Assembly: GCA_021154945.1 (NCBI GenBank)
Contig: JAJNQF010000023.1
Span: 1 to 20,694 of the forward strand
Length of the DNA: 20,694 nt
Source: Sphingomonas sp.
GTDB taxonomy: Bacteria > Pseudomonadota > Alphaproteobacteria > Sphingomonadales > Sphingomonadaceae
Direction of reading: 5' to 3'
The notes beneath the pieces are model-generated. The model had not been told where the DNA came from, made no database searches, and saw nothing but the letters and a program-made list of their open reading frames with translations. Positions within the stretch are counted from its first letter, which is position 1; each line of letters opens with the position of its first letter. This document shows, in pieces, positions 1-7,369 of this stretch. The translations under genes were made by a program, and so were the position numbers.

Positions 1-23
1 CCCTCTCCCCGGAGGGGAGAGGG
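1..23. repeat. Perfect GC-rich hairpin just before thiL
   Basis: Two perfectly complementary 10-base arms (CCCTCTCCCC and GGGGAGAGGG) flank a 3-base loop GGA. There is no U-tract after the hairpin, so it is not a classical intrinsic terminator. Its right arm runs into the likely thiL Shine-Dalgarno sequence (GGGAG at 21-25). It may be the end of a longer intergenic element or a terminator-like structure behind an upstream gene outside the window. Confidence 0.7.
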
Positions 24-32
24 AGCAGTAGA

Positions 33-926
33 GTGACTGAAGCCGAGTTCATTGCTGCCCTTCGCAAGCTCCCGCTTCATCCGGCCGCGCGGGGCCTCAA
101 CGACGACACCGCGCTGCTGGACTCTGGCCCGCTCGTCGTCACGACCGACACCCTCGTTGAGGGCGTCCATTTCCTCCAAACCGACCCCGCGCAGGACGTC
201 GCGTGGAAACTGGTCGCGACCAACCTCTCCGATCTCGCCGCCAAGGCCGCGAAGCCCGAGGGTATCCTCCTCAACTACCCGCTCGGCGATGACGCATGGG
301 ACCGGGCGTTCCTCGAAGGTCTTGCCGACGTCCTGACCAGTTTCGACACGAGGATCATCGGCGGCGACACCGTCACGCTCCCGCCGAACGCACCGCGGAT
401 CCTCACCGTCACCGCATTCGGAAGCGACGCTGCCGCCCCTGCCCGCAACGGCGCGCGAGGAGGCGATGCGCTCTATGTCACCGGTACGATCGGCGACGCA
501 GGCGCGGGACTCGCGATCGCGCTAGGCAAGGACGGTCCGCCGGCGTTGCTCGCCGCCTACCGCCGCCCGCAACCCCGCCTGGCGGACGGCCGCATCCTCG
601 GCCCCCAGGTCCACGCGATGATGGACGTATCCGATGGCCTGCTTATCGACGCCGCCCGCATGGCGCGCGCCAGCGGCGTCGCGGTCACGATCGACCTTGC
701 CCGCATTCCGCTCTCCGACGCCTACCGCGCCTTTGCCGGCGACCGGCTGGCCGCGGCGACGGCCGGCGACGACTATCAGCTCCTCTTCGCTGCACCGCAA
801 GATTTCGTCACCGACGCCGCTCGGATCGGTACGTTCTCGACCGGCTCCGGGCTCACGCTCCACGACTCGGGCAAGCCCGTCCCGCTCCCGCCAAGTCTAG
901 GGTATGAGCACGCGCCGCGCGGATAA
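33..926 (+). CDS. thiL: Thiamine-monophosphate kinase ThiL
   Basis: ThiL phosphorylates thiamine monophosphate to thiamine diphosphate with ATP, the last step of cofactor synthesis, in the cytosol. The 297-residue length fits the family. Visible family motifs are NDDTAL near residue 23, TTDTLVEGVHF at 37-47, NLSDLAA at 64-70, GGDT at 110-113, MDVSDGL at 197-203 and GDDYQLL at 245-251; these include the acidic residues that bind Mg-ATP in the family. The start is GTG at 33, with GGGAG seven bases upstream. The next gene, hppA, begins 91 bases downstream on the same strand. In related genomes thiL usually follows nusB, which would lie outside the window (knowledge, not seen). No thiamine riboswitch is visible, but only 32 upstream bases are present. 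Confidence 0.95.
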   Translation: MTEAEFIAALRKLPLHPAARGLNDDTALLDSGPLVVTTDTLVEGVHFLQTDPAQDVAWKLVATNLSDLAAKAAKPEGILLNYPLGDDAWDRAFLEGLADVLTSFDTRIIGGDTVTLPPNAPRILTVTAFGSDAAAPARNGARGGDALYVTGTIGDAGAGLAIALGKDGPPALLAAYRRPQPRLADGRILGPQVHAMMDVSDGLLIDAARMARASGVAVTIDLARIPLSDAYRAFAGDRLAAATAGDDYQLLFAAPQDFVTDAARIGTFSTGSGLTLHDSGKPVPLPPSLGYEHAPRG

Positions 927-1017
927 CTTGCGCAATGCCCCTGCACTGATAGGTTCCCTGCATCGGGACTCGGCAAAGTCGGGACCGGAGAGGACCTGAA
1001 AAGAGGGATAGCGCCGT

Positions 1018-3174
1018 ATGACGATCGTCTATTTGGCCATGATCTGCGGCGTCATCGCCGTCTTGTACGGCTTTGTCACCAGTCGACAGGTGCTCGCCGC
1101 GTCCCCCGGCAATGAGAAGATGCAGGACATCGCGGCCGCCATCCAGGAAGGCGCGAAGGCCTATCTCGGGCGGCAATATACCACCATCGCGATCGTCGGC
1201 GTCATCGTCGCGGCGATCCTCCTCTTCACGCTCGGCATGATCTCGACGATTGGCTTCGTCATCGGCGCGGTCCTGTCGGGCGTCGCGGGCTATGTCGGCA
1301 TGAACATATCGGTCCGCGCCAACGTCCGCACTGCCGAGGCCGCGCGGACGTCGTTGCAGGCCGGGCTGACGATGGCGTTCCGCTCCGGCGCGGTCACCGG
1401 CATGCTCGTGGCGGGTCTGGGGCTGCTCGCGATCAGCGCGTTCTTCTGGTACCTCACGGGACCCGCAGGCCACGCCCCCAACGACCGGATCATCGTCGAG
1501 GCGCTCACAGCCCTCGCATTCGGCGCGTCGCTGATCTCGATCTTCGCGCGATTGGGCGGCGGCATCTTCACCAAGGCGGCGGACGTCGGCGCGGATCTGG
1601 TCGGCAAGGTCGAGGCCGGCATCCCCGAGGACGACCCCCGCAACCCGGCCGTGATCGCGGACAATGTCGGCGACAATGTCGGCGATTGCGCGGGCATGGC
1701 CGCCGATCTGTTCGAAACCTATGTCGTCACATTGGGCGTGACGATGATCTCGATTGCGCTGCTGATCCAGGCGAGCGGCGCCGAGCTCATGCGGCTGATG
1801 ACCCTCCCGTTGCTCGTCGGCGGGGTGTGCATCGTCACCTCGATCATCGGCACGTACATGGTCCGGCTCGGCAAGGGCTCGATCATGGGCGCGCTCTATA
1901 AGGGCTTCTTCACCTCGACGGTCCTGTCGATCCCGGCGATCTATCTCGCCACGCAGTACGTGCTCGGCGACCTCCACCGCGTGATCGGCGGCGCCGGGTT
2001 CCTCGATCCCGCCACCGACGATCTCACCACACAAGCCGCGCCATCGCTGACGCAGAGCTTCACCGGCATGGACCTGTTCTGGTCGATGATGATCGGCCTC
2101 GTCGTGACCGGGCTGATCGTGTGGATCACCGAATATTACACCGGCACCAACCACCGCCCGGTCCAGTCGATCGCCAAGGCGTCGGAGACCGGCCACGGCA
2201 CCAATGTCATCCAGGGCCTCGCGATCAGCCTCGAATCCACCGCGCTGCCGACGCTGGTGATCGTCGTCGCGGTGATCGTCGCGTACCAGCTCGCCGGGAT
2301 CATCGGCATCGCCTTTGCCGCCACCGCGATGCTCGCGCAGGCCGGCATGGTCGTCGCGCTCGATGCGTATGGCCCGGTCACCGACAATGCTGGCGGGATC
2401 GCCGAGATGGCCGGCCTGCCCGACGACGTTCGCCAGCGCACCGATGCGCTCGATGCGGTCGGCAACACCACCAAGGCGGTCACCAAGGGCTATGCGATCG
2501 GCTCAGCGGGGTTGGCCGCGCTCGTGCTGTTCGGCGCGTACACCACCGATCTCGCGACCTATTTCCCCGACGTCACGGTCGATTTCAGCCTCTCCAATCC
2601 GTACGTCATCGTCGGCCTGCTGCTCGGCGCGCTGCTCCCGTATCTGTTCGGCGCGTTCGGCATGACCGCAGTCGGTCGCGCGGCCGGCGCGGTCGTCGAG
2701 GAGGTCCGCGAGCAGTTCCGCAACAATCCCGGCATCATGCTAGGCACCAGCCGCCCGAACTATGCGCGCACGGTCGACCTCGTGACCAAGGCGGCGATCC
2801 GCGAGATGATCGTGCCCTCGCTGCTGCCAGTGCTGTCGCCGCTCGCCGTGTATTTCATCATCACCGCGGTCGCGGGCCAGGCCGCCGGTTTCGCCGCGCT
2901 CGGCGCCATGCTGCTTGGCGTGATCGTCTCAGGGCTGTTCGTCGCGATCTCGATGACGAGCGGCGGCGGCGCTTGGGACAATGCGAAGAAATACATCGAG
3001 GACGGCCATCACGGCGGCAAGGGATCAGAGGCGCACAAGGCCGCGATCACCGGCGATACGGTCGGCGATCCGTACAAGGACACCGCCGGCCCGGCGGTGA
3101 ACCCGATGATCAAGATCACCAACATCGTCGCGCTGCTGCTGCTCGCGGCGCTGGCTGGCGGGGGCGTGGGGTAA
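1018..3174 (+). CDS. hppA: Membrane-bound proton-translocating pyrophosphatase, K+-independent type
   Basis: This integral membrane enzyme hydrolyses pyrophosphate and pumps protons across the cytoplasmic membrane. The 718-residue protein has many hydrophobic segments from residue 1 onward. The substrate-binding motif DVGADLVGKVE lies at 189-199, followed by EDDPRNP at 204-210 and the acidic DNVGDNVGD stretch. The subtype is read from GNTTKAV at 482-488: Lys486 stands where K+-dependent enzymes carry Ala, which indicates a K+-independent proton pump. The C-terminal part keeps GGGAWDNAKK and a GDTVGDPYKDT-type motif. The ATG at 1018 is preceded by AGAGGG about 10 bases upstream. It may help recover energy from pyrophosphate made in biosynthesis, and it lies downstream of thiL with room for its own promoter. 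Confidence 0.96.
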   Translation: MTIVYLAMICGVIAVLYGFVTSRQVLAASPGNEKMQDIAAAIQEGAKAYLGRQYTTIAIVGVIVAAILLFTLGMISTIGFVIGAVLSGVAGYVGMNISVRANVRTAEAARTSLQAGLTMAFRSGAVTGMLVAGLGLLAISAFFWYLTGPAGHAPNDRIIVEALTALAFGASLISIFARLGGGIFTKAADVGADLVGKVEAGIPEDDPRNPAVIADNVGDNVGDCAGMAADLFETYVVTLGVTMISIALLIQASGAELMRLMTLPLLVGGVCIVTSIIGTYMVRLGKGSIMGALYKGFFTSTVLSIPAIYLATQYVLGDLHRVIGGAGFLDPATDDLTTQAAPSLTQSFTGMDLFWSMMIGLVVTGLIVWITEYYTGTNHRPVQSIAKASETGHGTNVIQGLAISLESTALPTLVIVVAVIVAYQLAGIIGIAFAATAMLAQAGMVVALDAYGPVTDNAGGIAEMAGLPDDVRQRTDALDAVGNTTKAVTKGYAIGSAGLAALVLFGAYTTDLATYFPDVTVDFSLSNPYVIVGLLLGALLPYLFGAFGMTAVGRAAGAVVEEVREQFRNNPGIMLGTSRPNYARTVDLVTKAAIREMIVPSLLPVLSPLAVYFIITAVAGQAAGFAALGAMLLGVIVSGLFVAISMTSGGGAWDNAKKYIEDGHHGGKGSEAHKAAITGDTVGDPYKDTAGPAVNPMIKITNIVALLLLAALAGGGVG

Positions 3175-3250
3175 CCGCAGGGAAACGATCCGTCGCCCAA
3201 GACCTAAGGCCTCGGGACGACGGTAGCGTTGGCGGCGGTGCCCGTGCAAA

Positions 3251-3267
3251 AGCTCCGGAACGGAGCT
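3251..3267 (+). terminator. Short hairpin after hppA, weak terminator candidate
   Basis: A perfect 7-base stem (AGCTCCG / CGGAGCT) with loop GAA lies 76 bases past the hppA stop and 16 bases before the earliest methyltransferase start. It is followed only by GATTTCC, so the U-tract is poor. The 109-base gap otherwise holds nothing recognisable. Confidence 0.3.
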
Positions 3268-3283
3268 GATTTCCTGCCGCAGG

Positions 3284-4807
3284 ATGCATCTGGCTTGGAC
3301 GAGCGCGCCGCCGCCCCCGCATCGTCCACGGATGCGAAACCGTCCCGAAAACCACCTCTTCTATGGCGACAATCTCGCCGTCCTCCGCAAGGAGATCGCC
3401 GACGAGAGCGTCGACCTGATCTATCTCGATCCGCCGTTCAATTCGAACGCCAATTACGGCATCCTGTTCAAGGAGCCCGACGGCAAATCCTCGAACGCGC
3501 AGATCGAGGCGTTCGAGGACACCTGGCACTGGAACGACACCGCCGAGGACGCCTTCGACCAGGTCGCGCGGAGCGGCAACACCAAGGCGTTCGATCTGCT
3601 CAACGCGATGCGCGGGTTTCTCGGCGACAACGACATGATGGCGTATCTGGCGATGATGGCGGTCCGCCTGCTCGAGCTGCACCGCGTGCTGAAGCCGACC
3701 GGCAGCCTGTATCTCCACTGCGATCCGACCGCGAGCCATTACCTGAAGCTGTTGCTCGACGCGATCTTCGGCAAACGCCATTTCCAGAACGAGATCATCT
3801 GGAGCTATCGCCGCTGGCCCTCGGTATCGCATCGATTCCAGCGGATGCACGATTGCCTGCTGTTCTACACGAAACGGGAGACCGGCAACCTGTTCAATAC
3901 GCTCACCGTGCCGCCTTCGCCGAGTTCGCTAAAGCGGTGGAAGGGTGCGATGCAGAAGGTGACCTTCACCGCGGAGGGCGCGCGCAATCCGACCCAGGAA
4001 TCGGGGGTCTCGCTGGGCGTCGCGATGAACGACGTCTGGGACATTCCGATCATCGCACCGGTCTCGAAGGAGCGGCTCGGCTATCCTACGCAAAAGCCGG
4101 TAGCCCTGCTCGAACGGATCATCGCCGCCTCCTCAAACGAAGGCGATGTCGTACTCGACCCGTTCTGCGGATGCGGCACCGCGGTGCACGCGGCGGAAAA
4201 GCTCAAGCGCCAATGGATCGGGATCGACGTCACGCATCTCGCCATCTCGCTGATCGAGAAGCGAATGAAAGACGCATTTCCCGCCGTCACCTTCACCGTC
4301 GAGGGCACCCCGAAGGATCTCGCCTCCGCCTATGATCTCGCGTTGCGCGACAAATACCAGTTCCAGTGGTGGGCGGTATCGATGGTCGACGCGCTGCCGT
4401 TCGGCGGCAGGAAAAAGGGCGCGGACGGCGGGATCGACGGGCTGATCTATTTCAACGACCATGATCCGGCGTCGGGCAAGATGGTCACGCACCGTGCGAT
4501 CGTGTCGGTGAAGGGCGGGCTCAATCCGGACACTGCGATGGTCGAGACGCTCGCCGCGACGATCGCGCGCGAAAAGGCGCCGATTGGCATCCTGATTATG
4601 AACGCCAAGCCGACGCGCGAGATGGAGCGCCGCGCCGCCGCGGTCGGGATCTATCGCGCCGGTGTCGACGAGACGTTTCCAAAGCTCCAGATCCTGACGC
4701 TCGCCGACCTGTTCCAGGGCAAGCGACCGCGCATCCCCAACGTCGATCGCGCTGCCTTCCGCCGTGCGGCGCGCGAGGCGACGGCACATCAGCCGAGCAT
4801 GTTATGA
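3284..4807 (+). CDS. Beta-class DNA methyltransferase with C-terminal Mrr-like nuclease-type domain
   Basis: The N-terminal part is an N6-adenine or N4-cytosine DNA methyltransferase of the beta class: catalytic motif IV DPPF is at 49-52 and the S-adenosylmethionine motif DPFCGCGT at 292-299, the circular order typical of that class. The region between (about 170-265) should hold target recognition and looks short. After residue 340 comes a second domain with GADGGIDG (379-386) and IVSVK (406-410), a D...xxK pattern like the PD-(D/E)XK fold of Mrr-type restriction enzymes; S408 replaces the usual Gln or Glu. No separate restriction, specificity or solitary endonuclease gene is nearby, so this may be a single-chain modification-restriction protein, or a methyltransferase with a DNA-binding remnant. 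The start is uncertain: conserved sequence begins near residue 23, the upstream RBS is poor, and ATG at 3332 (residue 17) is equally likely. Confidence 0.88.
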   Translation: MHLAWTSAPPPPHRPRMRNRPENHLFYGDNLAVLRKEIADESVDLIYLDPPFNSNANYGILFKEPDGKSSNAQIEAFEDTWHWNDTAEDAFDQVARSGNTKAFDLLNAMRGFLGDNDMMAYLAMMAVRLLELHRVLKPTGSLYLHCDPTASHYLKLLLDAIFGKRHFQNEIIWSYRRWPSVSHRFQRMHDCLLFYTKRETGNLFNTLTVPPSPSSLKRWKGAMQKVTFTAEGARNPTQESGVSLGVAMNDVWDIPIIAPVSKERLGYPTQKPVALLERIIAASSNEGDVVLDPFCGCGTAVHAAEKLKRQWIGIDVTHLAISLIEKRMKDAFPAVTFTVEGTPKDLASAYDLALRDKYQFQWWAVSMVDALPFGGRKKGADGGIDGLIYFNDHDPASGKMVTHRAIVSVKGGLNPDTAMVETLAATIAREKAPIGILIMNAKPTREMERRAAAVGIYRAGVDETFPKLQILTLADLFQGKRPRIPNVDRAAFRRAAREATAHQPSML

Positions 4808-4825
4808 ACTGTGGACCCCGCCGTC

Positions 4826-4918
4826 GTCATTCCCGCGGAGGCGGGAACCCAGACTGGCTAGCCTAGCGATAGATCACGGACCGTAAAGGATATGGGTCCC
4901 CGCCTCCGCGGGGATGAC
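4826..4918. repeat. Palindromic intergenic element, copy 1
   Basis: The outer arms (4826-4851 and 4893-4918) are inverted and match at 24 of 26 positions. Each arm also contains its own short palindrome around CCCGC/GCGGG. The 32 bases at 4887-4918 are identical to 12687-12718. It sits 18 bases after the methyltransferase stop. Similar GTCATTCCCGC... elements are common between genes in alphaproteobacteria. Confidence 0.85.
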
Positions 4919-5110
4919 TGACCGGTAGCGGGGCGGCAGGAATGACGGGATCGGACGCACTTGTTTGCGTAGCTCCGAACGCCGATATCCAAGTCTCGAT
5001 CAACGGCCACAGGCATGACGCCTGCGACCGCAGTTCGGCCGTGCTTTCCTTTTTCGCGAACCTGCGGTAAGGGCGCTCGTCCCGAAATTCCCCCAATTCA
5101 GAGATTATAT
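4919..5110 (+). promoter_or_regulatory. infA upstream region with weak promoter candidate
   Basis: No gene is supported here. The stretch must hold the infA promoter unless transcription enters from upstream. The best-looking pair is TTGTTT at 4961-4966 and GATATC at 4984-4989 with 17 bases between, but each hexamer matches consensus at only about half its positions. Together with the repeat at 4826-4918 this makes a gene-free stretch of about 300 bases. Confidence 0.25.
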
Positions 5111-5329
5111 TTGGCCAAGGAAGAACTGCTCGAGATGCGCGGCCGCGTGGTGGAACTCCTCCCCAACGCGATGTTCCGGGTTCAGCTCGAAAACGACCAC
5201 GAGATTCTCGGTCACACCGCCGGCAAGATGCGCAAGAACCGCATCCGCGTGCTGGTCGGCGACGAGGTGCTGTGCGAACTCACGCCGTACGATCTGACCA
5301 AGGGTCGCATCACCTACCGCTTCAAATAA
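5111..5329 (+). CDS. infA: Translation initiation factor IF-1
   Basis: IF-1 binds the A site of the 30S subunit during translation initiation. The 72-residue product begins AKEELLEMRG after the initiator and ends KGRITYRFK, matching the family over its full length (an S1/OB-fold protein). The start is TTG at 5111: it gives exactly the usual 72 residues, while upstream in-frame starts from 5015 add non-conserved sequence. Only a weak GAG lies 7 bases upstream. It heads the close run infA-maf-RNase E/G-yacG, an order that recurs in alphaproteobacteria. The 45 bases to maf leave little room for another promoter. Confidence 0.95.
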   Translation: MAKEELLEMRGRVVELLPNAMFRVQLENDHEILGHTAGKMRKNRIRVLVGDEVLCELTPYDLTKGRITYRFK

Positions 5330-5374
5330 GCCCGTGGGCGTCTAGGCGCTCACCGCTTCTATAACGAGGCACCA

Positions 5375-5941
5375 ATGCTGGTCCTGGCCTCTTCCTCGCC
5401 CCGCCGCCGCGATCTGCTCGCGCGGCTCGGCGTCGTGCCGTCGCGCGTGGAATCTCCCGACATCGACGAGAGCCCGCGCAAGGCCGAACCGCCGCGCGCC
5501 TACGCGCTTCGCCTCGCGGTCGAAAAGGCCAGCGCCGTTGCGCGCGCGGAGGGCGAGATCGTGCTCGCCGGCGACACGACGATCGCGCTCGGCAGCCGCA
5601 TCCTGCCGCCCGCCGACACGCTGGAAATCCAGCGCGACCTGCTCGGCAAGCTGTCGGGCCGTCGCCACCATTGCCTGTCCGCGGTCTGCGTGATCGACGC
5701 GACCGGCAAGGTGCGGACCCGGATCGCCGACACGATCGTCGCGTTCAAGCCGCTCTCCCCCGCCGAGATCGACGACTATCTCGCGTGCGGCGAAGGGCTG
5801 GGCAAGGCCGGCGGCTACGCGATCCAGGGCCGTGCGGAGGCGTTCGTCCGCTTCCTGTCGGGTAGCCATTCGGGCGTCGTCGGCCTGCCGCTGTTCGAGA
5901 CGCGCGCATTGCTGAAAACGGCTGGCGTCGCGCTTGCCTGA
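5375..5941 (+). CDS. maf: Maf family nucleoside triphosphate pyrophosphatase
   Basis: Maf proteins hydrolyse non-canonical or excess nucleoside triphosphates to monophosphates and are thought to guard the nucleotide pool; some are linked to septum inhibition. The 188 residues show the N-terminal LASSSPRRRDLL, AGDTTI near 65-70, the SGRRHHCLSAV segment, GKAGGYAIQG near 143-152 and VVGLPLFET near the end. The substrate (dTTP/UTP versus another nucleotide) is best matched to the dTTP/UTP-type from GKAGGYAIQG, but this is inference. ATG at 5375 has GAGG 5 bases upstream. The stop overlaps the TTG start of the RNase gene by 8 bases, implying coupled translation. Confidence 0.93.
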   Translation: MLVLASSSPRRRDLLARLGVVPSRVESPDIDESPRKAEPPRAYALRLAVEKASAVARAEGEIVLAGDTTIALGSRILPPADTLEIQRDLLGKLSGRRHHCLSAVCVIDATGKVRTRIADTIVAFKPLSPAEIDDYLACGEGLGKAGGYAIQGRAEAFVRFLSGSHSGVVGLPLFETRALLKTAGVALA

Positions 5942-6893
5942 TACGGGGCCTGAATGGCTCTACGAAGCCGGCATCGGCGAAGCGCGCGCCGCGCTGGTGG
6001 ACGACGATCGGATTATCGAAGCCGCGATCGAACTCGACAGTGACGCGCTCAAAGTCGGCATGATCGCCCACGCGCGGCTGGTTGAGCTCTTACCCGGCCG
6101 TCGTGGTCGCGTCGTGCTCGATGGCGGCGAGGCGCTGATCAACCATCTCCCCCCGGGCATCACGCAGGGCGCCAGCCTGACCGTCGAGATCGTCCGGGAG
6201 GCGCTTCCCGAAGCGGGCCGCGCGAAACTCGCCAAGGCCGTTCCCAGCGATCTGCCGCCCTGCCCGGCCCCGACGCTGTACGAACGCCTCGCGGCCACCG
6301 GCCTGCCCGTCCGCAGCCCGCGCGCGCACGAACCCGACGCGCTTGAGGCAGCGGGCTGGTCCGAACTCCTCGACGAAGCGACCAGCGGCGAGATCGTCTT
6401 CCCGCTCGGCGCGCTCCGCCTCTCGCCGACGCCCGCGATGACGCTGTTCGACGTCGACGGCGCGCCGCCGCTCGACACGCTCGCCATCGCCGCCGCGCAT
6501 GCCGTCGCCCGCGCGCTTCGCCGACACGGGATCGGTGGCTCGATCGGCATCGATTTCCCGACGTTGCAGGGCAAGGCTCAGCGCAACGCCGTCGCCGCCG
6601 CGATCGACGAATCGTTGCCGCAGCCGTTCGAGCGCACCGCGATGAACGGCTTCGGCTTCCTGCAGATCGTCCGCCCCCGCCCCCGCGCGTCGATCCCCGA
6701 GATCCTCCGCAGCGATCCGGTCGGTGCAGCGACCCGCGCGACGCTCCGCACGCTCGAACGCACACCACCGGCCGCCTCGCGCCGCCACACCCTGCCGGCC
6801 AGCGTCCATGCCCGCCTGATGGCGCGTCCGGCGTGGCTGGCGGAACTCGCGCGCCGTACAGGCGTCGTCCACGAACTGGAGAGCGCCCGATGA
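5934..6893 (+). CDS. Short ribonuclease E/G family protein
   Basis: This 319-residue protein resembles the catalytic core of RNase E/G, endonucleases that mature rRNA and start mRNA decay. Residues about 40-100 look like an S1-type RNA-binding segment. The DNase I-like part keeps two likely metal-binding aspartates: D173 in LFDVDG, matching the DVNSG site of RNase E, and D207 in IGIDF. There is no CxxC zinc-link motif and no long disordered C-terminal scaffold, so it is much shorter than RNase E and shorter than typical RNase G. Activity and oligomeric state are therefore uncertain. The start is TTG at 5934, inside the maf end, because conserved WLYEAGIGEARAAL begins at residue 9. It overlaps yacG by ATGA. 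Confidence 0.85.
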   Translation: MPDTGPEWLYEAGIGEARAALVDDDRIIEAAIELDSDALKVGMIAHARLVELLPGRRGRVVLDGGEALINHLPPGITQGASLTVEIVREALPEAGRAKLAKAVPSDLPPCPAPTLYERLAATGLPVRSPRAHEPDALEAAGWSELLDEATSGEIVFPLGALRLSPTPAMTLFDVDGAPPLDTLAIAAAHAVARALRRHGIGGSIGIDFPTLQGKAQRNAVAAAIDESLPQPFERTAMNGFGFLQIVRPRPRASIPEILRSDPVGAATRATLRTLERTPPAASRRHTLPASVHARLMARPAWLAELARRTGVVHELESAR

Positions 6894-7063
6894 CAACCGT
6901 CAAATGCCCGATCTGCGACCAGCCCGCAGTGCCGGAATACAAGCCATTCTGCTCGAGCCGTCACCGCGACCGCGACCTGTTGCAGTGGCTCGGCGAAGGC
7001 TATCGCATTCCCGGGCGGCCAATCTCGCAAACGGGGCTGGACAGCGCCGAAGACCCCGACTAA
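6890..7063 (+). CDS. yacG: DNA gyrase inhibitor YacG, small zinc protein
   Basis: YacG is a small zinc-binding protein that in E. coli binds GyrB and inhibits gyrase. The 57-residue protein has CPIC near the N terminus and PFCSSRH about 15 residues later, then DLLQWLGEGYRIPG, which matches the family. The fourth zinc ligand is usually Cys (CSxRC); here it is His (codon CAC), giving a C3H site that could still bind zinc. ATG at 6890 overlaps the RNase stop by four bases (ATGA), so it is translationally coupled and is the last protein gene of the infA run. Confidence 0.92.
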   Translation: MTTVKCPICDQPAVPEYKPFCSSRHRDRDLLQWLGEGYRIPGRPISQTGLDSAEDPD

Positions 7064-7072
7064 ACGCGCCCT

Positions 7073-7113
7073 TCCGATCGCAAGGTCGGATGCCTCTCCG
7101 GTCCCAGACCGGA
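7073..7113 (+). other. Two short hairpins between yacG and tRNA-Phe
   Basis: The first is a 7-base stem at 7073-7090 with a GCAA tetraloop and one G-T pair. The second is a perfect 7-base stem at 7097-7113 (TCCGGTC / GACCGGA, loop CCA), ending three bases before the tRNA. No U-tract follows either, so they may be a weak terminator or part of tRNA 5' processing. Confidence 0.5.
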
Positions 7114-7116
7114 CGT

Positions 7117-7192
7117 GCCCGGATAGCTCAGTTGGTAGAGCATGCGACTGAAAATCGCAGTGTCGGCGGTTCGACCCCGTCTCCGGGCACCA
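7117..7192 (+). tRNA. tRNA-Phe (GAA)
   Basis: A complete 76-base cloverleaf: acceptor stem GCCCGGA/TCCGGGC, D-arm GCTC...GAGC, anticodon stem TGCGA/TCGCA with loop CTGAAAA (anticodon GAA, phenylalanine), T-arm GGCGG-TTCGACC-CCGTC, discriminator A and an encoded CCA. A short ATTTTT run follows and may help end transcription. Confidence 0.97.
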
Positions 7193-7204
7193 TTTTTCCC
7201 CACT

Positions 7205-7345
7205 GCCGTTCGTGCTGAGTAGAGACCGAGTAGCTGCGTCAGCAGCGTATCGAGGGCGCGTATCGAAGCATGGGTTCCGCGCGCCAACCTGTCCTTCGAT
7301 ACGCCGCCTACGGCGACTACTCGAGGGCTACTCAGGACGAACGGC
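7205..7345. repeat. Nested 141-base palindromic element
   Basis: Three pairs of inverted arms lie in nested order: 7205-7222 with 7328-7345 (17 of 18 paired), 7227-7233 with 7317-7323 (perfect), and 7259-7268 with 7294-7303 (perfect; CGTATCGAAG / CTTCGATACG). The whole could fold as one long stem. It lies between tRNA-Phe and the convergent purK gene and may act as a two-way terminator. The CTTCGATACG and ACGAACGG motifs recur between genes in sphingomonads (knowledge). Confidence 0.85.
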
Positions 7346-7369
7346 GCGCTAGCACCCCGGCGCGGTCCG

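Noticed and set aside
1..32. Thiamine riboswitch upstream of thiL
   Set aside because: The 32 available bases contain only a simple hairpin with no TPP-aptamer core motif; the rest lies outside the window.
853..2196. 447-codon minus-strand open frame opposite hppA
   Set aside because: Antisense to the strongly conserved pyrophosphatase and composed of Arg/Asp/Glu/His-rich sequence.
4826..4918. CRISPR-like repeat
   Set aside because: Only two inverted arms, no regular spacer array and no cas genes.
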